DNA of 64,000 nucleotides from Streptomyces sp. R21 (GCF_041051975.1 NZ_CP163435.1:9144501-9208500); one strand, 5' to 3'. Positions 50,860 through 59,860 are shown, counted from the first letter of the stretch. The notes: a model not told the origin generated them from the sequence alone. Program-made: numbers and translations.

Positions 50860-52067
50860 GAGCGGGGGTCTTCTTCCGATCGCGTGGCGTGGGGGTGCAG
50901 CGGCAGCGCCGTCATGACTTCGAAGCCGCCGCCGGGGCGGTGGCCGGCCTGGAGGTCGCCGCCGACGGACTGGGCGCGTTCGCGCATGCCGATCAGACCG
51001 AAGCCGTGTCCCGGGGCGGGGCCGGCGGAGGCCGTGGCGGCTCCGTCGTCGGTGACCGTGATGGTCAGCCGGTCGTGCGAGTAGGCGAGCCGGACCTGTA
51101 CCGCGGCCGCCGCGGCGTGCTTGGTGACGTTGGTGAGCGCCTCCTGCACGATCCGGAACGCCGTCAGGTCCACGCCCGGCGACAGCGGCCGGACCGTGCC
51201 CTCGGTGACGACGGCGACCTTGATGCCCGCGGTCCCGCAGGCGGCCGTCAGCTCGGGGAGCCGGGCCAGTCCGGGTGCCGGTTCCAGCGGGGTGTCGGCG
51301 TCGCCCGCCTGACGCAACAGGCCGACGGTGGCCTTGAGTTCGCGCAGCGCGGACGCGGTGGTGTCGGCGAGCGTGCCGAGGATCTTCTCCGCCTGCTCGG
51401 GATGGCTGCGCGAGAGGTGCTTGGCGGTGCCGGCCTGGGCGTTGGCGAGGGCCATGTGATGAGCGACGACGTCGTGGAGTTCGCGGGCGATGCGCATACG
51501 CTCCTCGGTGACGCGCAGCCTCGCCTCCTCCTCGCGGGAGCGTTCGGCGTAGTTGGCGCGGGCCTGCACGGCCTCCCAGTAGGCCTGCCGGAGCCGGGCC
51601 GCGCTGCCGGAGGCGACCGGCAGCAGCATCCAGAAGGCGGGGCCGAGCGTCCGGAGGATCAGCGGGTGGTCGCCCGGGTCGGCGATCACGGTGATCACGG
51701 TCGTCGTGACGACGGCCCCGGCGAGGAAGACGCGGGCGGTCCTTCGGTCGGTGAGCGCGGCGAGCCAGTGCATCGCCGCCATGGCCGGTGCGAGCAGAAG
51801 CGGGTTGAGCAGATAGCCCAGAGCGCTGGCGGCCATGGCGCAGCCGAGAGCGACGACCACGACGGTGCGCGGATGCCGACGGTGCCACAGCAGGGCGAGA
51901 CAGGCGACACCCGACAGCAGCGCGGAGGGCAGCATCCGGTGCGGCTGCTCGGCACCCGGCGCGCTGAGCGCGGCACCGAGCAGAGCGAAGCCGAACAGCG
52001 CCGCCGCGACCGCCGAGTCCGCGAGGCGCGGATGACGACCCGAGTAGCGCTCCAGGCTGATGGTCAT
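50856..52067 (-). CDS. Sensor histidine kinase, HisKA_3 (NarX/DesK type)
   Basis: Membrane sensor kinase of 403 residues. About four or five membrane helices (about 20-170) without a large periplasmic loop, then the H-box RIARELHDVVAHHMALANAQAG (His in LHDV), and the HATPase domain with HGFGLIGMRERAQSVGGDL. Partner regulator at 50176-50859. The ATG at 52067 has GGAG at seven bases. The lack of a sensory domain suggests membrane stress or small-molecule sensing within the bilayer. Confidence 0.94.
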   Translation of the reverse strand: MTISLERYSGRHPRLADSAVAAALFGFALLGAALSAPGAEQPHRMLPSALLSGVACLALLWHRRHPRTVVVVALGCAMAASALGYLLNPLLLAPAMAAMHWLAALTDRRTARVFLAGAVVTTTVITVIADPGDHPLILRTLGPAFWMLLPVASGSAARLRQAYWEAVQARANYAERSREEEARLRVTEERMRIARELHDVVAHHMALANAQAGTAKHLSRSHPEQAEKILGTLADTTASALRELKATVGLLRQAGDADTPLEPAPGLARLPELTAACGTAGIKVAVVTEGTVRPLSPGVDLTAFRIVQEALTNVTKHAAAAAVQVRLAYSHDRLTITVTDDGAATASAGPAPGHGFGLIGMRERAQSVGGDLQAGHRPGGGFEVMTALPLHPHATRSEEDPRS

Positions 52068-52222
52068 TGCTTTCTCCGGTCGAAGGACTGCCTCCATGGT
52101 GGACGACGCCGGGTGCGCGGGGACGGCGAGGGCGACCTGTGTCGTCGTACGACGTCCCGTGCCGGAGTACGGGCGTGTCGCCGTACCGCCGACGAGGCCC
52201 CGTCGCGCCCCGTGGCACGGGA

Positions 52223-52258
52223 CGAGGGCCGCCCGTGTCGTCGCACGGGCGGCCCTCG
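52223..52258 (-). terminator. Terminator after the MMPL transporter gene
   Basis: A 15-base perfect inverted repeat, arms 52223-52237 and 52244-52258 with loop TCGTCG, begins 19 bases downstream of the MMPL stop (minus strand). Strong GC hairpin without a T-run. It separates the transporter from the histidine kinase gene. Confidence 0.85.
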
Positions 52259-52277
52259 GGCGCGTGTCCCGGGGGAA

Positions 52278-54488
52278 TCAGACGCGCGCCGCCTCCCGGT
52301 CGGTCTCGCCGGCCGGAGTCGGGGCGGGGTCGGCGTGGTGGGTGAGTGCCTCGCCCTCCACGTCGATGTTGGGCAGCGCCCTGTCGAGCCAGCGCGGCAG
52401 CCACCAGGCACGGGCGCCGAGGAGGGCGAGGACGGCGGGCACGAAGGCCATGCGGACGACGAAGGCGTCGAACAGGACGGCGATGGCGAGCCCGAAGCCG
52501 ATCATCTTGATCATGGATTCGCCGGCCCCGATGAACCCGGAGAACACCGCCATCATGATCAACGCGGCCGCGACCACGACCCGGGCGCTGTGCCGGAACC
52601 CGGTGGTGATCGCCTGCGCGGGCCGGTCCCCGTGGACGTACGCCTCCCGCATACGGGCGACGAGGAAGACCTCGTAGTCCATGGCGAGTCCGAAGACGAT
52701 GCCCACCAGGAAGATCGGCATCATGCTCATGATCGGGCCGGTCTCCTCGACGCCGAGGAGGCTCGCGCCCCAGCCCCACTGGAAGACCGCGACGACGGAG
52801 CCGAGGGCGGCGAGCACCGACAGGAGGAAGCCGGCGGCTGCCTTGATCGGGACCAGGATCGACCGGAAGACCACCAGCAGCAGGACGATGGCCAGGCCCA
52901 CCACCACGATCAGATAGGGGATCAGCGCGTCCTGGACCTTCTGGGCCACGTCGATGTTCACCGCGGTGGTTCCGGTGACCTTGAAGGTCACCCCGGTCGC
53001 GGAGTCGATCGCCGGGCGTTCGTCGCGGATGGTGTGGACGAGCTTCTTGGTCTGCTCGTCGGCGGGCCCGGTCGAGGGCGTGGCGGAGAAGACCGCGGTG
53101 TCGCCCGCCGGGTTGAACCGGGCCGGGGAGACGGAGACAACGCCTTCGGTGTCGCCCACCTTCTCGGTGATCGTCCGCACGGCGGCCTTGGCGTCGTCGG
53201 CCCCGCGGGCGTCCACGACGACGGTCAGCGGGCCGTTGAAGCCGGGACCGAAGCCCTTGGCGAGATCGTCGTAGGCGCGGCGCTCGGTGGTGGCGGTGGA
53301 CTTGACCTCGTCGCCGGGCATGCCGAGCTGCAGGTCCATCACCGGCAGCGCGATCGCGCCGAGGCCCACGACGCTGAGCAGGAGCACGGGGACGGGGCGG
53401 CGCAGCACGAACCGGGCCCAGCGGCTGCCGCCGTTGTTCTCCCCGCCCTGCTCCACGCGGCCGCGCTTGCGGGCGCGGCGCGAGAGCACGGCGTTCGGCC
53501 AGAAGCCGAGCAGCGCCGGGACGAGGGTGAGCGAGATGAGTACGGCGATGACGACCGCACCGGCGGCGGCCAGACCCATCTTGGTGAGCATCGGGATGCC
53601 GACCACGGACAGTCCGGCGAGCGCGATGACGACGGTGAGGCCGGCGAAGACGACCGCCGATCCGGCGGTTCCGGCGGCCAGTCCCGCGGATTCCTGGGGT
53701 GTACGGCCCTTGGCGCGCTCCTCGCGGTAGCGGGAGACCACGAACATGGCGTAGTCGATGCCGACCGCGAGGCCCAGCATGGTGGCCAGCGTGCCGGTGG
53801 TCGCGGACAGGCCGAAGGCGCTGGCCAGGGTCGTGATCGAGGCCATGCTGATACCGATGCCGATGATCGCGGTCAGCAGCGGGAGCCCGGCGGCGGCCAG
53901 TGACCCGAAGGTGACGATCAGGACGAGGGCGGCGATGGCGATGCCGATGGCCTCGGCGCTGCCGCCCGCCGCGGGCTGGGTGGCCAGCGCGTCGCCGCCC
54001 ACCTCGACGGTCAGGCCCGCGTCCCGGGCCTGGTCGATGGCGTCCTCCAGGTGCTTCTTGCTGGTGTCCGTGAGGTCGTCGGCCTTGGCCTTGAAGCTGA
54101 CGGTCGAGTACGCGGTCGTGGCGTCCTTGCTCACCGCCTTCGCCTGGAAGGGGTTCACCGCACCGGAGACCTGCGACCCGTCGGCCGCCTCGGTCACGAA
54201 CTTGTCGATCGCCGCCCGGCTGTCGGTCGCGGTGACCTTCTGTCCGTCCGGGGCGACGAACACGACCCGCGCGCCGGCGCCGTCGGCCGTGGAGCCCGGG
54301 AACCTCTGCTCCAGCAGGTCGAACGCCTTCTGGGACTCGATGCCGGACATGGAGGACGCCTCGTCGGGGGCGGCGGGCGCGGTGGCCGCACCCACGCCGA
54401 CCGCAGCCAGCACCGCCGCCCACACGAGGGCGACGTACCAGCGCCGCCGGAAGGCCAGACGGCCCAGCCGATAGAGGAAAGTAGCCAT
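52278..54488 (-). CDS. MMPL-family (RND) transporter
   Basis: Membrane transporter of 736 residues with two RND halves. Each half has one N-terminal helix, a large extracytoplasmic loop and five further helices. Landmarks: GLAVGIDYAMFVVSRYREE and GLAMDYEVFLVARMREA are the proton-relay Asp-Tyr motifs of MMPL proteins. Such proteins export lipids or amphipathic drugs. The ATG at 54488 begins MATFLYRLGRLAFRRR; a weak GGAG lies about 14 bases upstream. A palindromic operator is at 54578-54599. Confidence 0.93.
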   Translation of the reverse strand: MATFLYRLGRLAFRRRWYVALVWAAVLAAVGVGAATAPAAPDEASSMSGIESQKAFDLLEQRFPGSTADGAGARVVFVAPDGQKVTATDSRAAIDKFVTEAADGSQVSGAVNPFQAKAVSKDATTAYSTVSFKAKADDLTDTSKKHLEDAIDQARDAGLTVEVGGDALATQPAAGGSAEAIGIAIAALVLIVTFGSLAAAGLPLLTAIIGIGISMASITTLASAFGLSATTGTLATMLGLAVGIDYAMFVVSRYREERAKGRTPQESAGLAAGTAGSAVVFAGLTVVIALAGLSVVGIPMLTKMGLAAAGAVVIAVLISLTLVPALLGFWPNAVLSRRARKRGRVEQGGENNGGSRWARFVLRRPVPVLLLSVVGLGAIALPVMDLQLGMPGDEVKSTATTERRAYDDLAKGFGPGFNGPLTVVVDARGADDAKAAVRTITEKVGDTEGVVSVSPARFNPAGDTAVFSATPSTGPADEQTKKLVHTIRDERPAIDSATGVTFKVTGTTAVNIDVAQKVQDALIPYLIVVVGLAIVLLLVVFRSILVPIKAAAGFLLSVLAALGSVVAVFQWGWGASLLGVEETGPIMSMMPIFLVGIVFGLAMDYEVFLVARMREAYVHGDRPAQAITTGFRHSARVVVAAALIMMAVFSGFIGAGESMIKMIGFGLAIAVLFDAFVVRMAFVPAVLALLGARAWWLPRWLDRALPNIDVEGEALTHHADPAPTPAGETDREAARV

Positions 54489-54577
54489 GAGGCGGAGGTC
54501 TCCACATCTGATTCGGGAACCTCCCCAGGCTCCCGTCAGCGCCCCCGTCCCGTCGTCGTGCGCCTGCCGACAATCCG

Positions 54578-54599
54578 GCGTACTGAGATCGCAGTACGC
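54578..54599. promoter_or_regulatory. 22-base dyad upstream of the MMPL gene, candidate operator
   Basis: GCGTACTG at 54578-54585 and its exact complement CAGTACGC at 54592-54599, with a 6-base spacer, lie 90-111 bases upstream of the MMPL start. Sites of this form bind TetR-type repressors or NarL-type regulators. No adjacent repressor gene exists; the neighbouring two-component regulator is the nearest candidate. Confidence 0.5.
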
Positions 54600-54654
54600 G
54601 CCGCCCACCTCGTACCTCTCAGGGCGGACATGGAGGCGGACCCGGCGGGGCGCG

Positions 54655-55434
54655 TCAGACCGCGACGACCCGGATCCCGGCCTCCTCGAACCGGCGGACC
54701 ATGTCCTCGCCCACCGCCGCGTCCGTGACCAGCGTGTTCACCGACTCGGCGGCGCAGATCCGGGCGAAGGCGCGCTGGCCCAGCTTGCTGGAGTCGGCGG
54801 CCACGACCACCCGCTCGGCGCGCTCGCACAGCAGCCGGTTGATCGCGGCCTCCGCCTCGTCATGGGCGGCGGCGCCGTGCGTGACGTCGAAGGCGACCAC
54901 GCCGAGGACGGCCACGTCGAGGGTGATCTGGCCGAGGACGCCGTCCGCGAGGGGACCGATGAGCTCGTACGACTGCGGGCGCGCGACCCCGCCCGTCACC
55001 ACGATCTTGAACTGGGGGCGTACGGCCAGCTCGTTGGCGATGTTGAGCGCGTTGGTGACCACGGTCAGCGCGGGGGAGCCGGACGCGAGATCGCTGCGCA
55101 CGGCCAGCGCCCGGGCCACCTCGGTGGTGGTCGTGCCGCCGGTCAGGCCCACCGCCTCGCCGGGGGCGATGAGGTCGGCCACCGCCTTGGCGATGCGCTG
55201 TTTCTCCGAGGCGTGCCGGGCGGTCTTGTAGCGCAGCGGCAGCTCGTAGGAGACACCGTGCACGACCGCGCCGCCCCGGGTGCGCACGAGCATCTGCTGC
55301 TCGGCGAGCTGGTCGAAGTCGCGCCGGATCGTCGCGGCCGACACGGCCAGCTCGGCGGCGGCCTCCTCGACATCCAACCGGCCCCGCTCCACGAGCAGTT
55401 CCAGCAGCGACTTCCAGCGGGCGTCGCGCGACAT
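54655..55434 (-). CDS. DeoR/GlpR-family transcriptional regulator
   Basis: Sugar-phosphate-responsive repressor of 259 residues. N-terminal helix-turn-helix VEEAAAELAVSAATIRRDFDQLAEQ is the DeoR type; the C-terminal effector domain shows VGLTGGTTTTEVARAL and CERAERVVVAADSSKLGQ, the sugar-phosphate-binding elements. The ATG at 55434 has GGAG at seven bases; a GTG two codons earlier is also possible. It diverges from the SIS isomerase/aldolase operon and is the natural regulator of it. Confidence 0.9.
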   Translation of the reverse strand: MSRDARWKSLLELLVERGRLDVEEAAAELAVSAATIRRDFDQLAEQQMLVRTRGGAVVHGVSYELPLRYKTARHASEKQRIAKAVADLIAPGEAVGLTGGTTTTEVARALAVRSDLASGSPALTVVTNALNIANELAVRPQFKIVVTGGVARPQSYELIGPLADGVLGQITLDVAVLGVVAFDVTHGAAAHDEAEAAINRLLCERAERVVVAADSSKLGQRAFARICAAESVNTLVTDAAVGEDMVRRFEEAGIRVVAV

Positions 55435-55491
55435 CCGCACTCTCCATTCCTCGATCTTCCGCGACCCTAGCGCACCCTTCACTTCCCCCAA

Positions 55492-55539
55492 ATGCTTGAT
55501 TGTGATTGAAAGAGCGCTATATCTTGCAAGAACAAGCAT
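55492..55539 (+). promoter_or_regulatory. Promoter and dyad of the SIS-aldolase operon
   Basis: TTGATT (55496-55501) and TATATC (55518-55523) are spaced by 16 bases, a vegetative-type promoter rare in so GC-rich a region. It is enclosed by ATGCTTG (55492-55498) and CAAGCAT (55533-55539), exact complements, and the TGATTG unit is repeated (TTGATTGTGATTG). These fit a DeoR-type operator overlapping the promoter; the ribosome site GGGAGGGG follows before the ATG at 55558. Confidence 0.65.
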
Positions 55540-55557
55540 CACTGGGAGGGGTACGGC

Positions 55558-56448
55558 ATGACCCATGTCGAGAACGAGCTGAGCAGCCAGCCCGAGTGCT
55601 GGATCCGCGCCGCCGAGCAGGCCGCGGCGCACGGGGCCGCGCTGCCCGCGGCGGGGGAGCGGGTCGCGATCGTGGGGTGCGGCACGTCGTTCTTCATGGC
55701 GCAGGCCGTCGCCGTACTGCGCGAGCAGTCGGGGCAGGGCGAGACGGACGCCTTCGCCGCGTCGGAGTTCCCTGAGGGCCGTTCCTACGACCGGGTGGTC
55801 GCCCTCACCCGGTCCGGCACCACCACCGAGGTGCTCGAACTCCTCGGGCGCCTGCGGGGCCGTACCCGCACCACCGCGATCACCGCGGACCCGCACACTC
55901 CCGTGATGCAGGCCGCGGACGACCTGATCGTGCTCGACTTCGCGGACGAACGGTCCGTCGTGCAGACCCGGTTCGCGACCACTGCCCTGACACTGCTGCG
56001 CGCGCATCTGGGGCTGCACACCGACGCCGTCGTCGCCGACGCGCGCACCGCACTGGCGGCCCCGCTGCCCGAAGGGCTGGTGGACTGCACGCAGTTCACC
56101 TTCCTGGGCCGCGGCTGGACGGTAGGCCTGGCCAACGAGGCCGGCCTCAAGATGCGCGAGGCGTCACTGGCGTGGACCGAGGCCTACCCGGCGATGGAGT
56201 ACCGGCACGGCCCCATCAGCATCACCACGCAGGGCACCGCCACCTGGATGCTCGGCGAGGCGCCCGACGGACTGGCCGAACAGGTCCGCGCCACCGGCGG
56301 GTTGTGGGTGGACGGCGGTCTCGACCCGCTCGCCGAACTCGTCCGCGCCCAGCGACTGGCCGTCGCCGTCGCCGCGGCTCGGGGGCTGGACCCCGACCAG
56401 CCCCGTCACCTCACCCGGTCCGTGATCCTCGACGCGGCCGCTCACTGA
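55558..56448 (+). CDS. SIS-domain sugar isomerase (AgaS-like)
   Basis: Protein of 296 residues with two SIS domains. Phosphosugar-binding motifs: VGCGTSFFMAQAV (about 38-50) and ALTRSGTTTEVLELL (about 82-96), and FLGRGWTVGLANEAGLKMRE in the second half. The layout resembles AgaS/GlmS-C-type aminosugar-phosphate isomerase or deaminase. Followed 60 bases later by the class II aldolase; together with DeoR it forms an amino-sugar or ketose-phosphate utilisation unit. The kinase and transporter are not in the window. Confidence 0.87.
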   Translation: MTHVENELSSQPECWIRAAEQAAAHGAALPAAGERVAIVGCGTSFFMAQAVAVLREQSGQGETDAFAASEFPEGRSYDRVVALTRSGTTTEVLELLGRLRGRTRTTAITADPHTPVMQAADDLIVLDFADERSVVQTRFATTALTLLRAHLGLHTDAVVADARTALAAPLPEGLVDCTQFTFLGRGWTVGLANEAGLKMREASLAWTEAYPAMEYRHGPISITTQGTATWMLGEAPDGLAEQVRATGGLWVDGGLDPLAELVRAQRLAVAVAAARGLDPDQPRHLTRSVILDAAAH

Positions 56449-56507
56449 AGTCATCCGCGGCCCAACCGGGTTCGCCGGCACAAGGACTGGAACAAGGAGG
56501 TGCTGCC

Positions 56508-57359
56508 GTGTCCCTGGCAGCGACGAGTGAGCTGGTCACCGCGGCCGCCCGGGCGCAGTCCGCCGTGGCCGCGTTCAACATCATCACGCTGGAACACGTG
56601 GAGGCCGTCATCGCCGGCGCCGAGGCGGTGCACGCCCCCGTCGTCCTCCAGGTCAGCGAGAACGCCGTCAAGTTCCGCTACGGCCGCCTGCTCCCGCTGG
56701 CCCGCGCCGCGGCCTCGGCCGCCGAACGCGCGTCGGTCCCCGTCGCGCTGCACCTGGACCATGTGCAGAGCGACGAACTGCTGCGCCAGGCGCCCGACGC
56801 CGGATTCAGCTCCGTGATGTACGACGCGTCACGCCTGCCGTACGAGGAGAACCTCGCCGCCACCCGCGCGGCCGCCGACTGGGCGCACGCCCAAGGGCTG
56901 TGGATCGAGGCCGAGTTGGGGCAGGTCGGCGGCAAGAACGGGGCGCCGCCGCTCGACGCGCACGCGCCGGGTGCCCGCACCGACCCCGCCGAGGCCCACG
57001 CCTTCGTGGCCGATTCCGGTGTGGACGCCCTCGCCGTCGCCGTCGGCAGCTCGCACGCCATGACCACGCGCACCGCCACCCTCGACCACGACCTGCTCAA
57101 GCGCCTGTCCGCCGCCCTGGACGTACCCCTCGTCCTGCACGGCTCCTCCGGAGTCCCCGACCCCGAACTGGCCGCCGCCACCGCGAACGGTATCGCCAAG
57201 GTCAACATCGGCACGGCCCTGAACATCGCGATGACCGGCGCGATAAGGGAGTTCCTCGCCGCCCACCCCGAGGCGGTCGACTCGCGCAAATACCTCAGCG
57301 TGGGACGGGAGGCGATGGCACGCACGGTCGCGCATCTCATCGGCGTACTGAGGGGGTGA
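56508..57359 (+). CDS. Class II aldolase (GatY/KbaY/fructose-bisphosphate aldolase family)
   Basis: Zinc-dependent aldolase of 283 residues. Catalytic and ligand motifs: HLDHVQ (Asp/His), the Glu in WIEAELGQVGGKNG, VAVGSSHAM, LHGSSGVPDP, and the phosphate-binding AKVNIGTALNIAM. With the SIS protein it probably cleaves tagatose-1,6-bisphosphate or fructose-1,6-bisphosphate to dihydroxyacetone phosphate and glyceraldehyde-3-phosphate. The GTG at 56508 has AAGGAGG at seven bases. Confidence 0.9.
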   Translation: MSLAATSELVTAAARAQSAVAAFNIITLEHVEAVIAGAEAVHAPVVLQVSENAVKFRYGRLLPLARAAASAAERASVPVALHLDHVQSDELLRQAPDAGFSSVMYDASRLPYEENLAATRAAADWAHAQGLWIEAELGQVGGKNGAPPLDAHAPGARTDPAEAHAFVADSGVDALAVAVGSSHAMTTRTATLDHDLLKRLSAALDVPLVLHGSSGVPDPELAAATANGIAKVNIGTALNIAMTGAIREFLAAHPEAVDSRKYLSVGREAMARTVAHLIGVLRG

Positions 57360-57383
57360 CGGCCGGGGTGGCGAAGGGCTGAA

Positions 57384-57659
57384 CTACTCCCACTCCACGA
57401 GCTTCTCGAAGAAGAACTCGTGCTTGAGGAACGACACGTCGTACTCGTGACCCGGATACGGCGGGATCAGCTGCGCCGCCTGGAACAGCCGCCAGCCGTC
57501 CTCCAGCGCGTGCACGCCCGACTTGTACGGGGGTTCGTCGCTGTCCCCGGTGGTGGGCGAGGTGCGGCCGGTGCCGTCGTAGACCGACCAGCCCACCACG
57601 TCCGCGTCGAGCGCGGAGGTGGCCAGATAGAGGACGAGAACCTGCTGACGGACGCTCAT
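57384..57659 (-). CDS. Small conserved-looking protein coupled to PhyH dioxygenase
   Basis: Protein of 91 residues, family not recognised. It starts MSVRQQVLVLYLATSALDADVVGWSVYDG and is aromatic-rich near its end (YDVSFLKHEFFFEKLVEWE). No signal peptide or membrane helix. The ATG at 57659 overlaps the PhyH stop (ATGA) and GGGAGAGG stands before it, so it is translated with that enzyme. A partner or accessory role for the dioxygenase is inferred. Confidence 0.8.
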   Translation of the reverse strand: MSVRQQVLVLYLATSALDADVVGWSVYDGTGRTSPTTGDSDEPPYKSGVHALEDGWRLFQAAQLIPPYPGHEYDVSFLKHEFFFEKLVEWE

Positions 57660-58486
57660 GCGACCTCTCCCTGCGGGCGGTTGGAAACCCGGGTCACCCA
57701 GTACTCCAGGTCGAAGGAGTCGTCCCCGGTGAGGGACCGCCACAACAGCACGCGGTTGTAGGCCTCCAGGCGGCCGGTGGCGTGCTCGTACCACGGGAAC
57801 ATCGTGGAGAGTTCCTCGGCGACGCGCGGATCCCCGAGGTCGGAGGTGTCCCACAGGCGCACCTGGCGCACGGTCGGGTTGAAGCGGATCTTGAACATGT
57901 AACGCACCGTGTCGCTGTCGTTGCGTCGCCCGCCGTGCCACAGACCATGGTGCAGAAACACCACGGTGCCGGCCGGACAGACGAGCCGGGTCTGCCCGCG
58001 CAGGTTCTGGTAGCGGCCGGTGTCCGACTCGTTCGTACGGCGCAGATGGCTGCCCGGCACGCTCAGCGTGCCGCCCATGTCGAGGGTGACGTCCTGCGGG
58101 TAGTACATCAGCTGGACGTCGAAGGCATCGGTGCGGACATCGATGATCGCGTCCCCGTGCAGCGGTTGCGCCTGCCCCTCGCGGGGCTCACGGACGTGCA
58201 CGGCATGGTGGTCGACGGTGGGGTCGGGCCCGACGAGACTGCGCAACGCGCCTGCCACGTCGGGCAGGTCCAGCAGACGGCGGACGAAGGAGCCCTCCGG
58301 ATAGACGTCCGGCACGCTGCTGCCGTACGGGACACCGGGCATCCCCTCGCGCAGTACCTCGACGGCCTCGGCGTTCAGCTCCGGCGGGACCACCGCGTCC
58401 AGGCGCAGCGATCCGTGGGACGCGAAGTGCGCCATCCGGACCGAACTCAGGAGTTTGGGTGGGGCCATGGCCTTGGTGTGGGTCAT
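57656..58486 (-). CDS. Phytanoyl-CoA dioxygenase (PhyH) family protein
   Basis: Fe(II)/2-oxoglutarate-dependent dioxygenase of 276 residues. The metal triad is readable as HGD in QPLHGDAI and the distal His in FLHHGLWHGG, with the 2-oxoglutarate-binding Arg likely in RNDSDTVRYMFKIRF. Members hydroxylate or halogenate small molecules, ectoine or natural products; the substrate is unknown. Divergent from an AraC-family gene that probably regulates it, and followed by a small coupled gene. Confidence 0.9.
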   Translation of the reverse strand: MTHTKAMAPPKLLSSVRMAHFASHGSLRLDAVVPPELNAEAVEVLREGMPGVPYGSSVPDVYPEGSFVRRLLDLPDVAGALRSLVGPDPTVDHHAVHVREPREGQAQPLHGDAIIDVRTDAFDVQLMYYPQDVTLDMGGTLSVPGSHLRRTNESDTGRYQNLRGQTRLVCPAGTVVFLHHGLWHGGRRNDSDTVRYMFKIRFNPTVRQVRLWDTSDLGDPRVAEELSTMFPWYEHATGRLEAYNRVLLWRSLTGDDSFDLEYWVTRVSNRPQGEVA

Positions 58487-58556
58487 GGCCCCAACGTAGA
58501 AGCGGGGCGGTCGTCGGCGCGTTGGCCCTGCTCATCACTACTGGTAATTTCTCACC

Positions 58557-59384
58557 ATGCGAGAGACGGAGATCCACCTCGGCGAACCGCCGGTCGTCGC
58601 GGGCCTCGGCGTCGGAGTGCACGGCGTCGCGAGCCGCACGGACGTCTTCCGCCTCCCGGAGCTGTGGCAGCTGCACCTCTACCAGTACGACGCCGAGCTG
58701 ACCGTCGACGGCACGGCGCACCTCATCCGCCCCGGCCGCGTGAGCCTCGTACCGCCCGGCACCACGGTCCGCTACCGCTACCAGGGCCGTTCGGAACACC
58801 TCTACGCCCACCTGCGCATAGCCCCCGTCGGCCCGCCGCGCACCATCCCGGTCGTGCAGGACACCGGCCCCGAACTGCCCACGCTCTCCGGCCTTCTGCT
58901 CCGCGCAGTCGCGGCAGCACCCGCAACCCCCGAGCACACCCGCGCCGAGATCTGGACCGCCCTGTGGCGCATCGCCGACCTGCGCCCGGCGGCCACCACA
59001 CCGAACGGCCCGCACCCCGCCGTCACCACGGCGATCGCCCACATCGAGGCCCATCTCGCCACCCCTCTCACCGTGCCGGAGATCGCCCGCGCCGCCGGGA
59101 TCTCCCACAACCACCTCACCCGCCTCTTCCGCACCGAGACCGGCACCACCGTCATCGCCTACATCCGCCGCCGCCGGCTGGAACGAGCCCACCATCTGCT
59201 GCGTGCCTCGACCCTCTCCATCCCCGCGGTGGCCGCCTCGGTCGGCATCCCCGACCTCCAGGCCTTCAACAAGGCGTGCCGTCGCGAGCTGGGGTCCTCA
59301 CCCAGGGCCCTGCGGAGCGCGACGGTCACAGAGAGCAGCACCACCCACAGGTTGACGCCGACCCCGCGCCCCGTGGCTTACTGA
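58557..59384 (+). CDS. AraC-family transcriptional regulator (cupin type)
   Basis: Regulator of 275 residues. N-terminal cupin-like sensor (about 1-110; ELTVDGTAHLIRPGRVSLVPPGT) and C-terminal AraC double helix-turn-helix (PLTVPEIARAAGISHNHLTRLFRTETG and STLSIPAVAASVGIPDLQAFNKACR). The ATG at 58557 is 70 bases from the divergent PhyH start; the intervening DNA contains CCAACG and CGTTGG as a loose dyad. Likely controls PhyH. Confidence 0.9.
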   Translation: MRETEIHLGEPPVVAGLGVGVHGVASRTDVFRLPELWQLHLYQYDAELTVDGTAHLIRPGRVSLVPPGTTVRYRYQGRSEHLYAHLRIAPVGPPRTIPVVQDTGPELPTLSGLLLRAVAAAPATPEHTRAEIWTALWRIADLRPAATTPNGPHPAVTTAIAHIEAHLATPLTVPEIARAAGISHNHLTRLFRTETGTTVIAYIRRRRLERAHHLLRASTLSIPAVAASVGIPDLQAFNKACRRELGSSPRALRSATVTESSTTHRLTPTPRPVAY

Positions 59385-59389
59385 CTGCC

Positions 59390-59836
59390 ATGACGGACCG
59401 CTTCCCCGAGATAGCCTCCGCGGAGGAGTTCATCCGGCTGCGCGAGAGCGAGGACCCGGCGGAGTACGGCCGCTCGGCCTGGGCGACGATGCCGATCGAC
59501 GCCTGGTGGGATCTGGTGCGTAACCACCCCCACATGCGGTTCTGGGCCGCACACAACCGCACCGTCCCGGTCGAGATACTCGCCGAGCTGGTGAAGGACA
59601 CGGACTGGCGGGTCCGCGACCGGGTGCTGAGCAAGAAGTACACCCCGCCGGAGCTGTACGAGCAGCTGGCCGACGACCCGCACGACGCGGTCCGCCGCAT
59701 CGTCGCCAACCATCCGCGCTCGCCCCGGTCGGCCGTCGCCCGCCTGGTCGACGATCCCTGGCCGGTGATCGCGAGGGAGGCGCGTGAGCGTCTGGCGAAC
59801 TGGCCGCAGGCCGAGCAGCCGTCCGGAACCGGCTGA
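59390..59836 (+). CDS. Helical-repeat protein, variant LRR/HEAT-like
   Basis: Protein of 148 residues. Four similar segments of about 22-25 residues share the pattern W/V-R-x-x-V-A-x-N/H-P (PIDAWWDLVRNHPHMRFWAAHN, DTDWRVRDRVLSKKYTPPEL, DPHDAVRRIVANHPRSPRSA, DPWPVIAREARERLANWP), like the variant leucine-rich repeat. Such proteins bind partners rather than catalyse. It starts 5 bases after the AraC stop at 59384. Confidence 0.8.
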   Translation: MTDRFPEIASAEEFIRLRESEDPAEYGRSAWATMPIDAWWDLVRNHPHMRFWAAHNRTVPVEILAELVKDTDWRVRDRVLSKKYTPPELYEQLADDPHDAVRRIVANHPRSPRSAVARLVDDPWPVIAREARERLANWPQAEQPSGTG

Positions 59837-59860
59837 GCCCGCTGAAGTGGCAGTGGCCCT

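Noticed and set aside
50176..54573. Minus-strand frame of 1465 codons read as one giant protein
   Set aside because: Only its last 227 codons are real (the response regulator); the rest is a shadow of the histidine kinase and MMPL genes.
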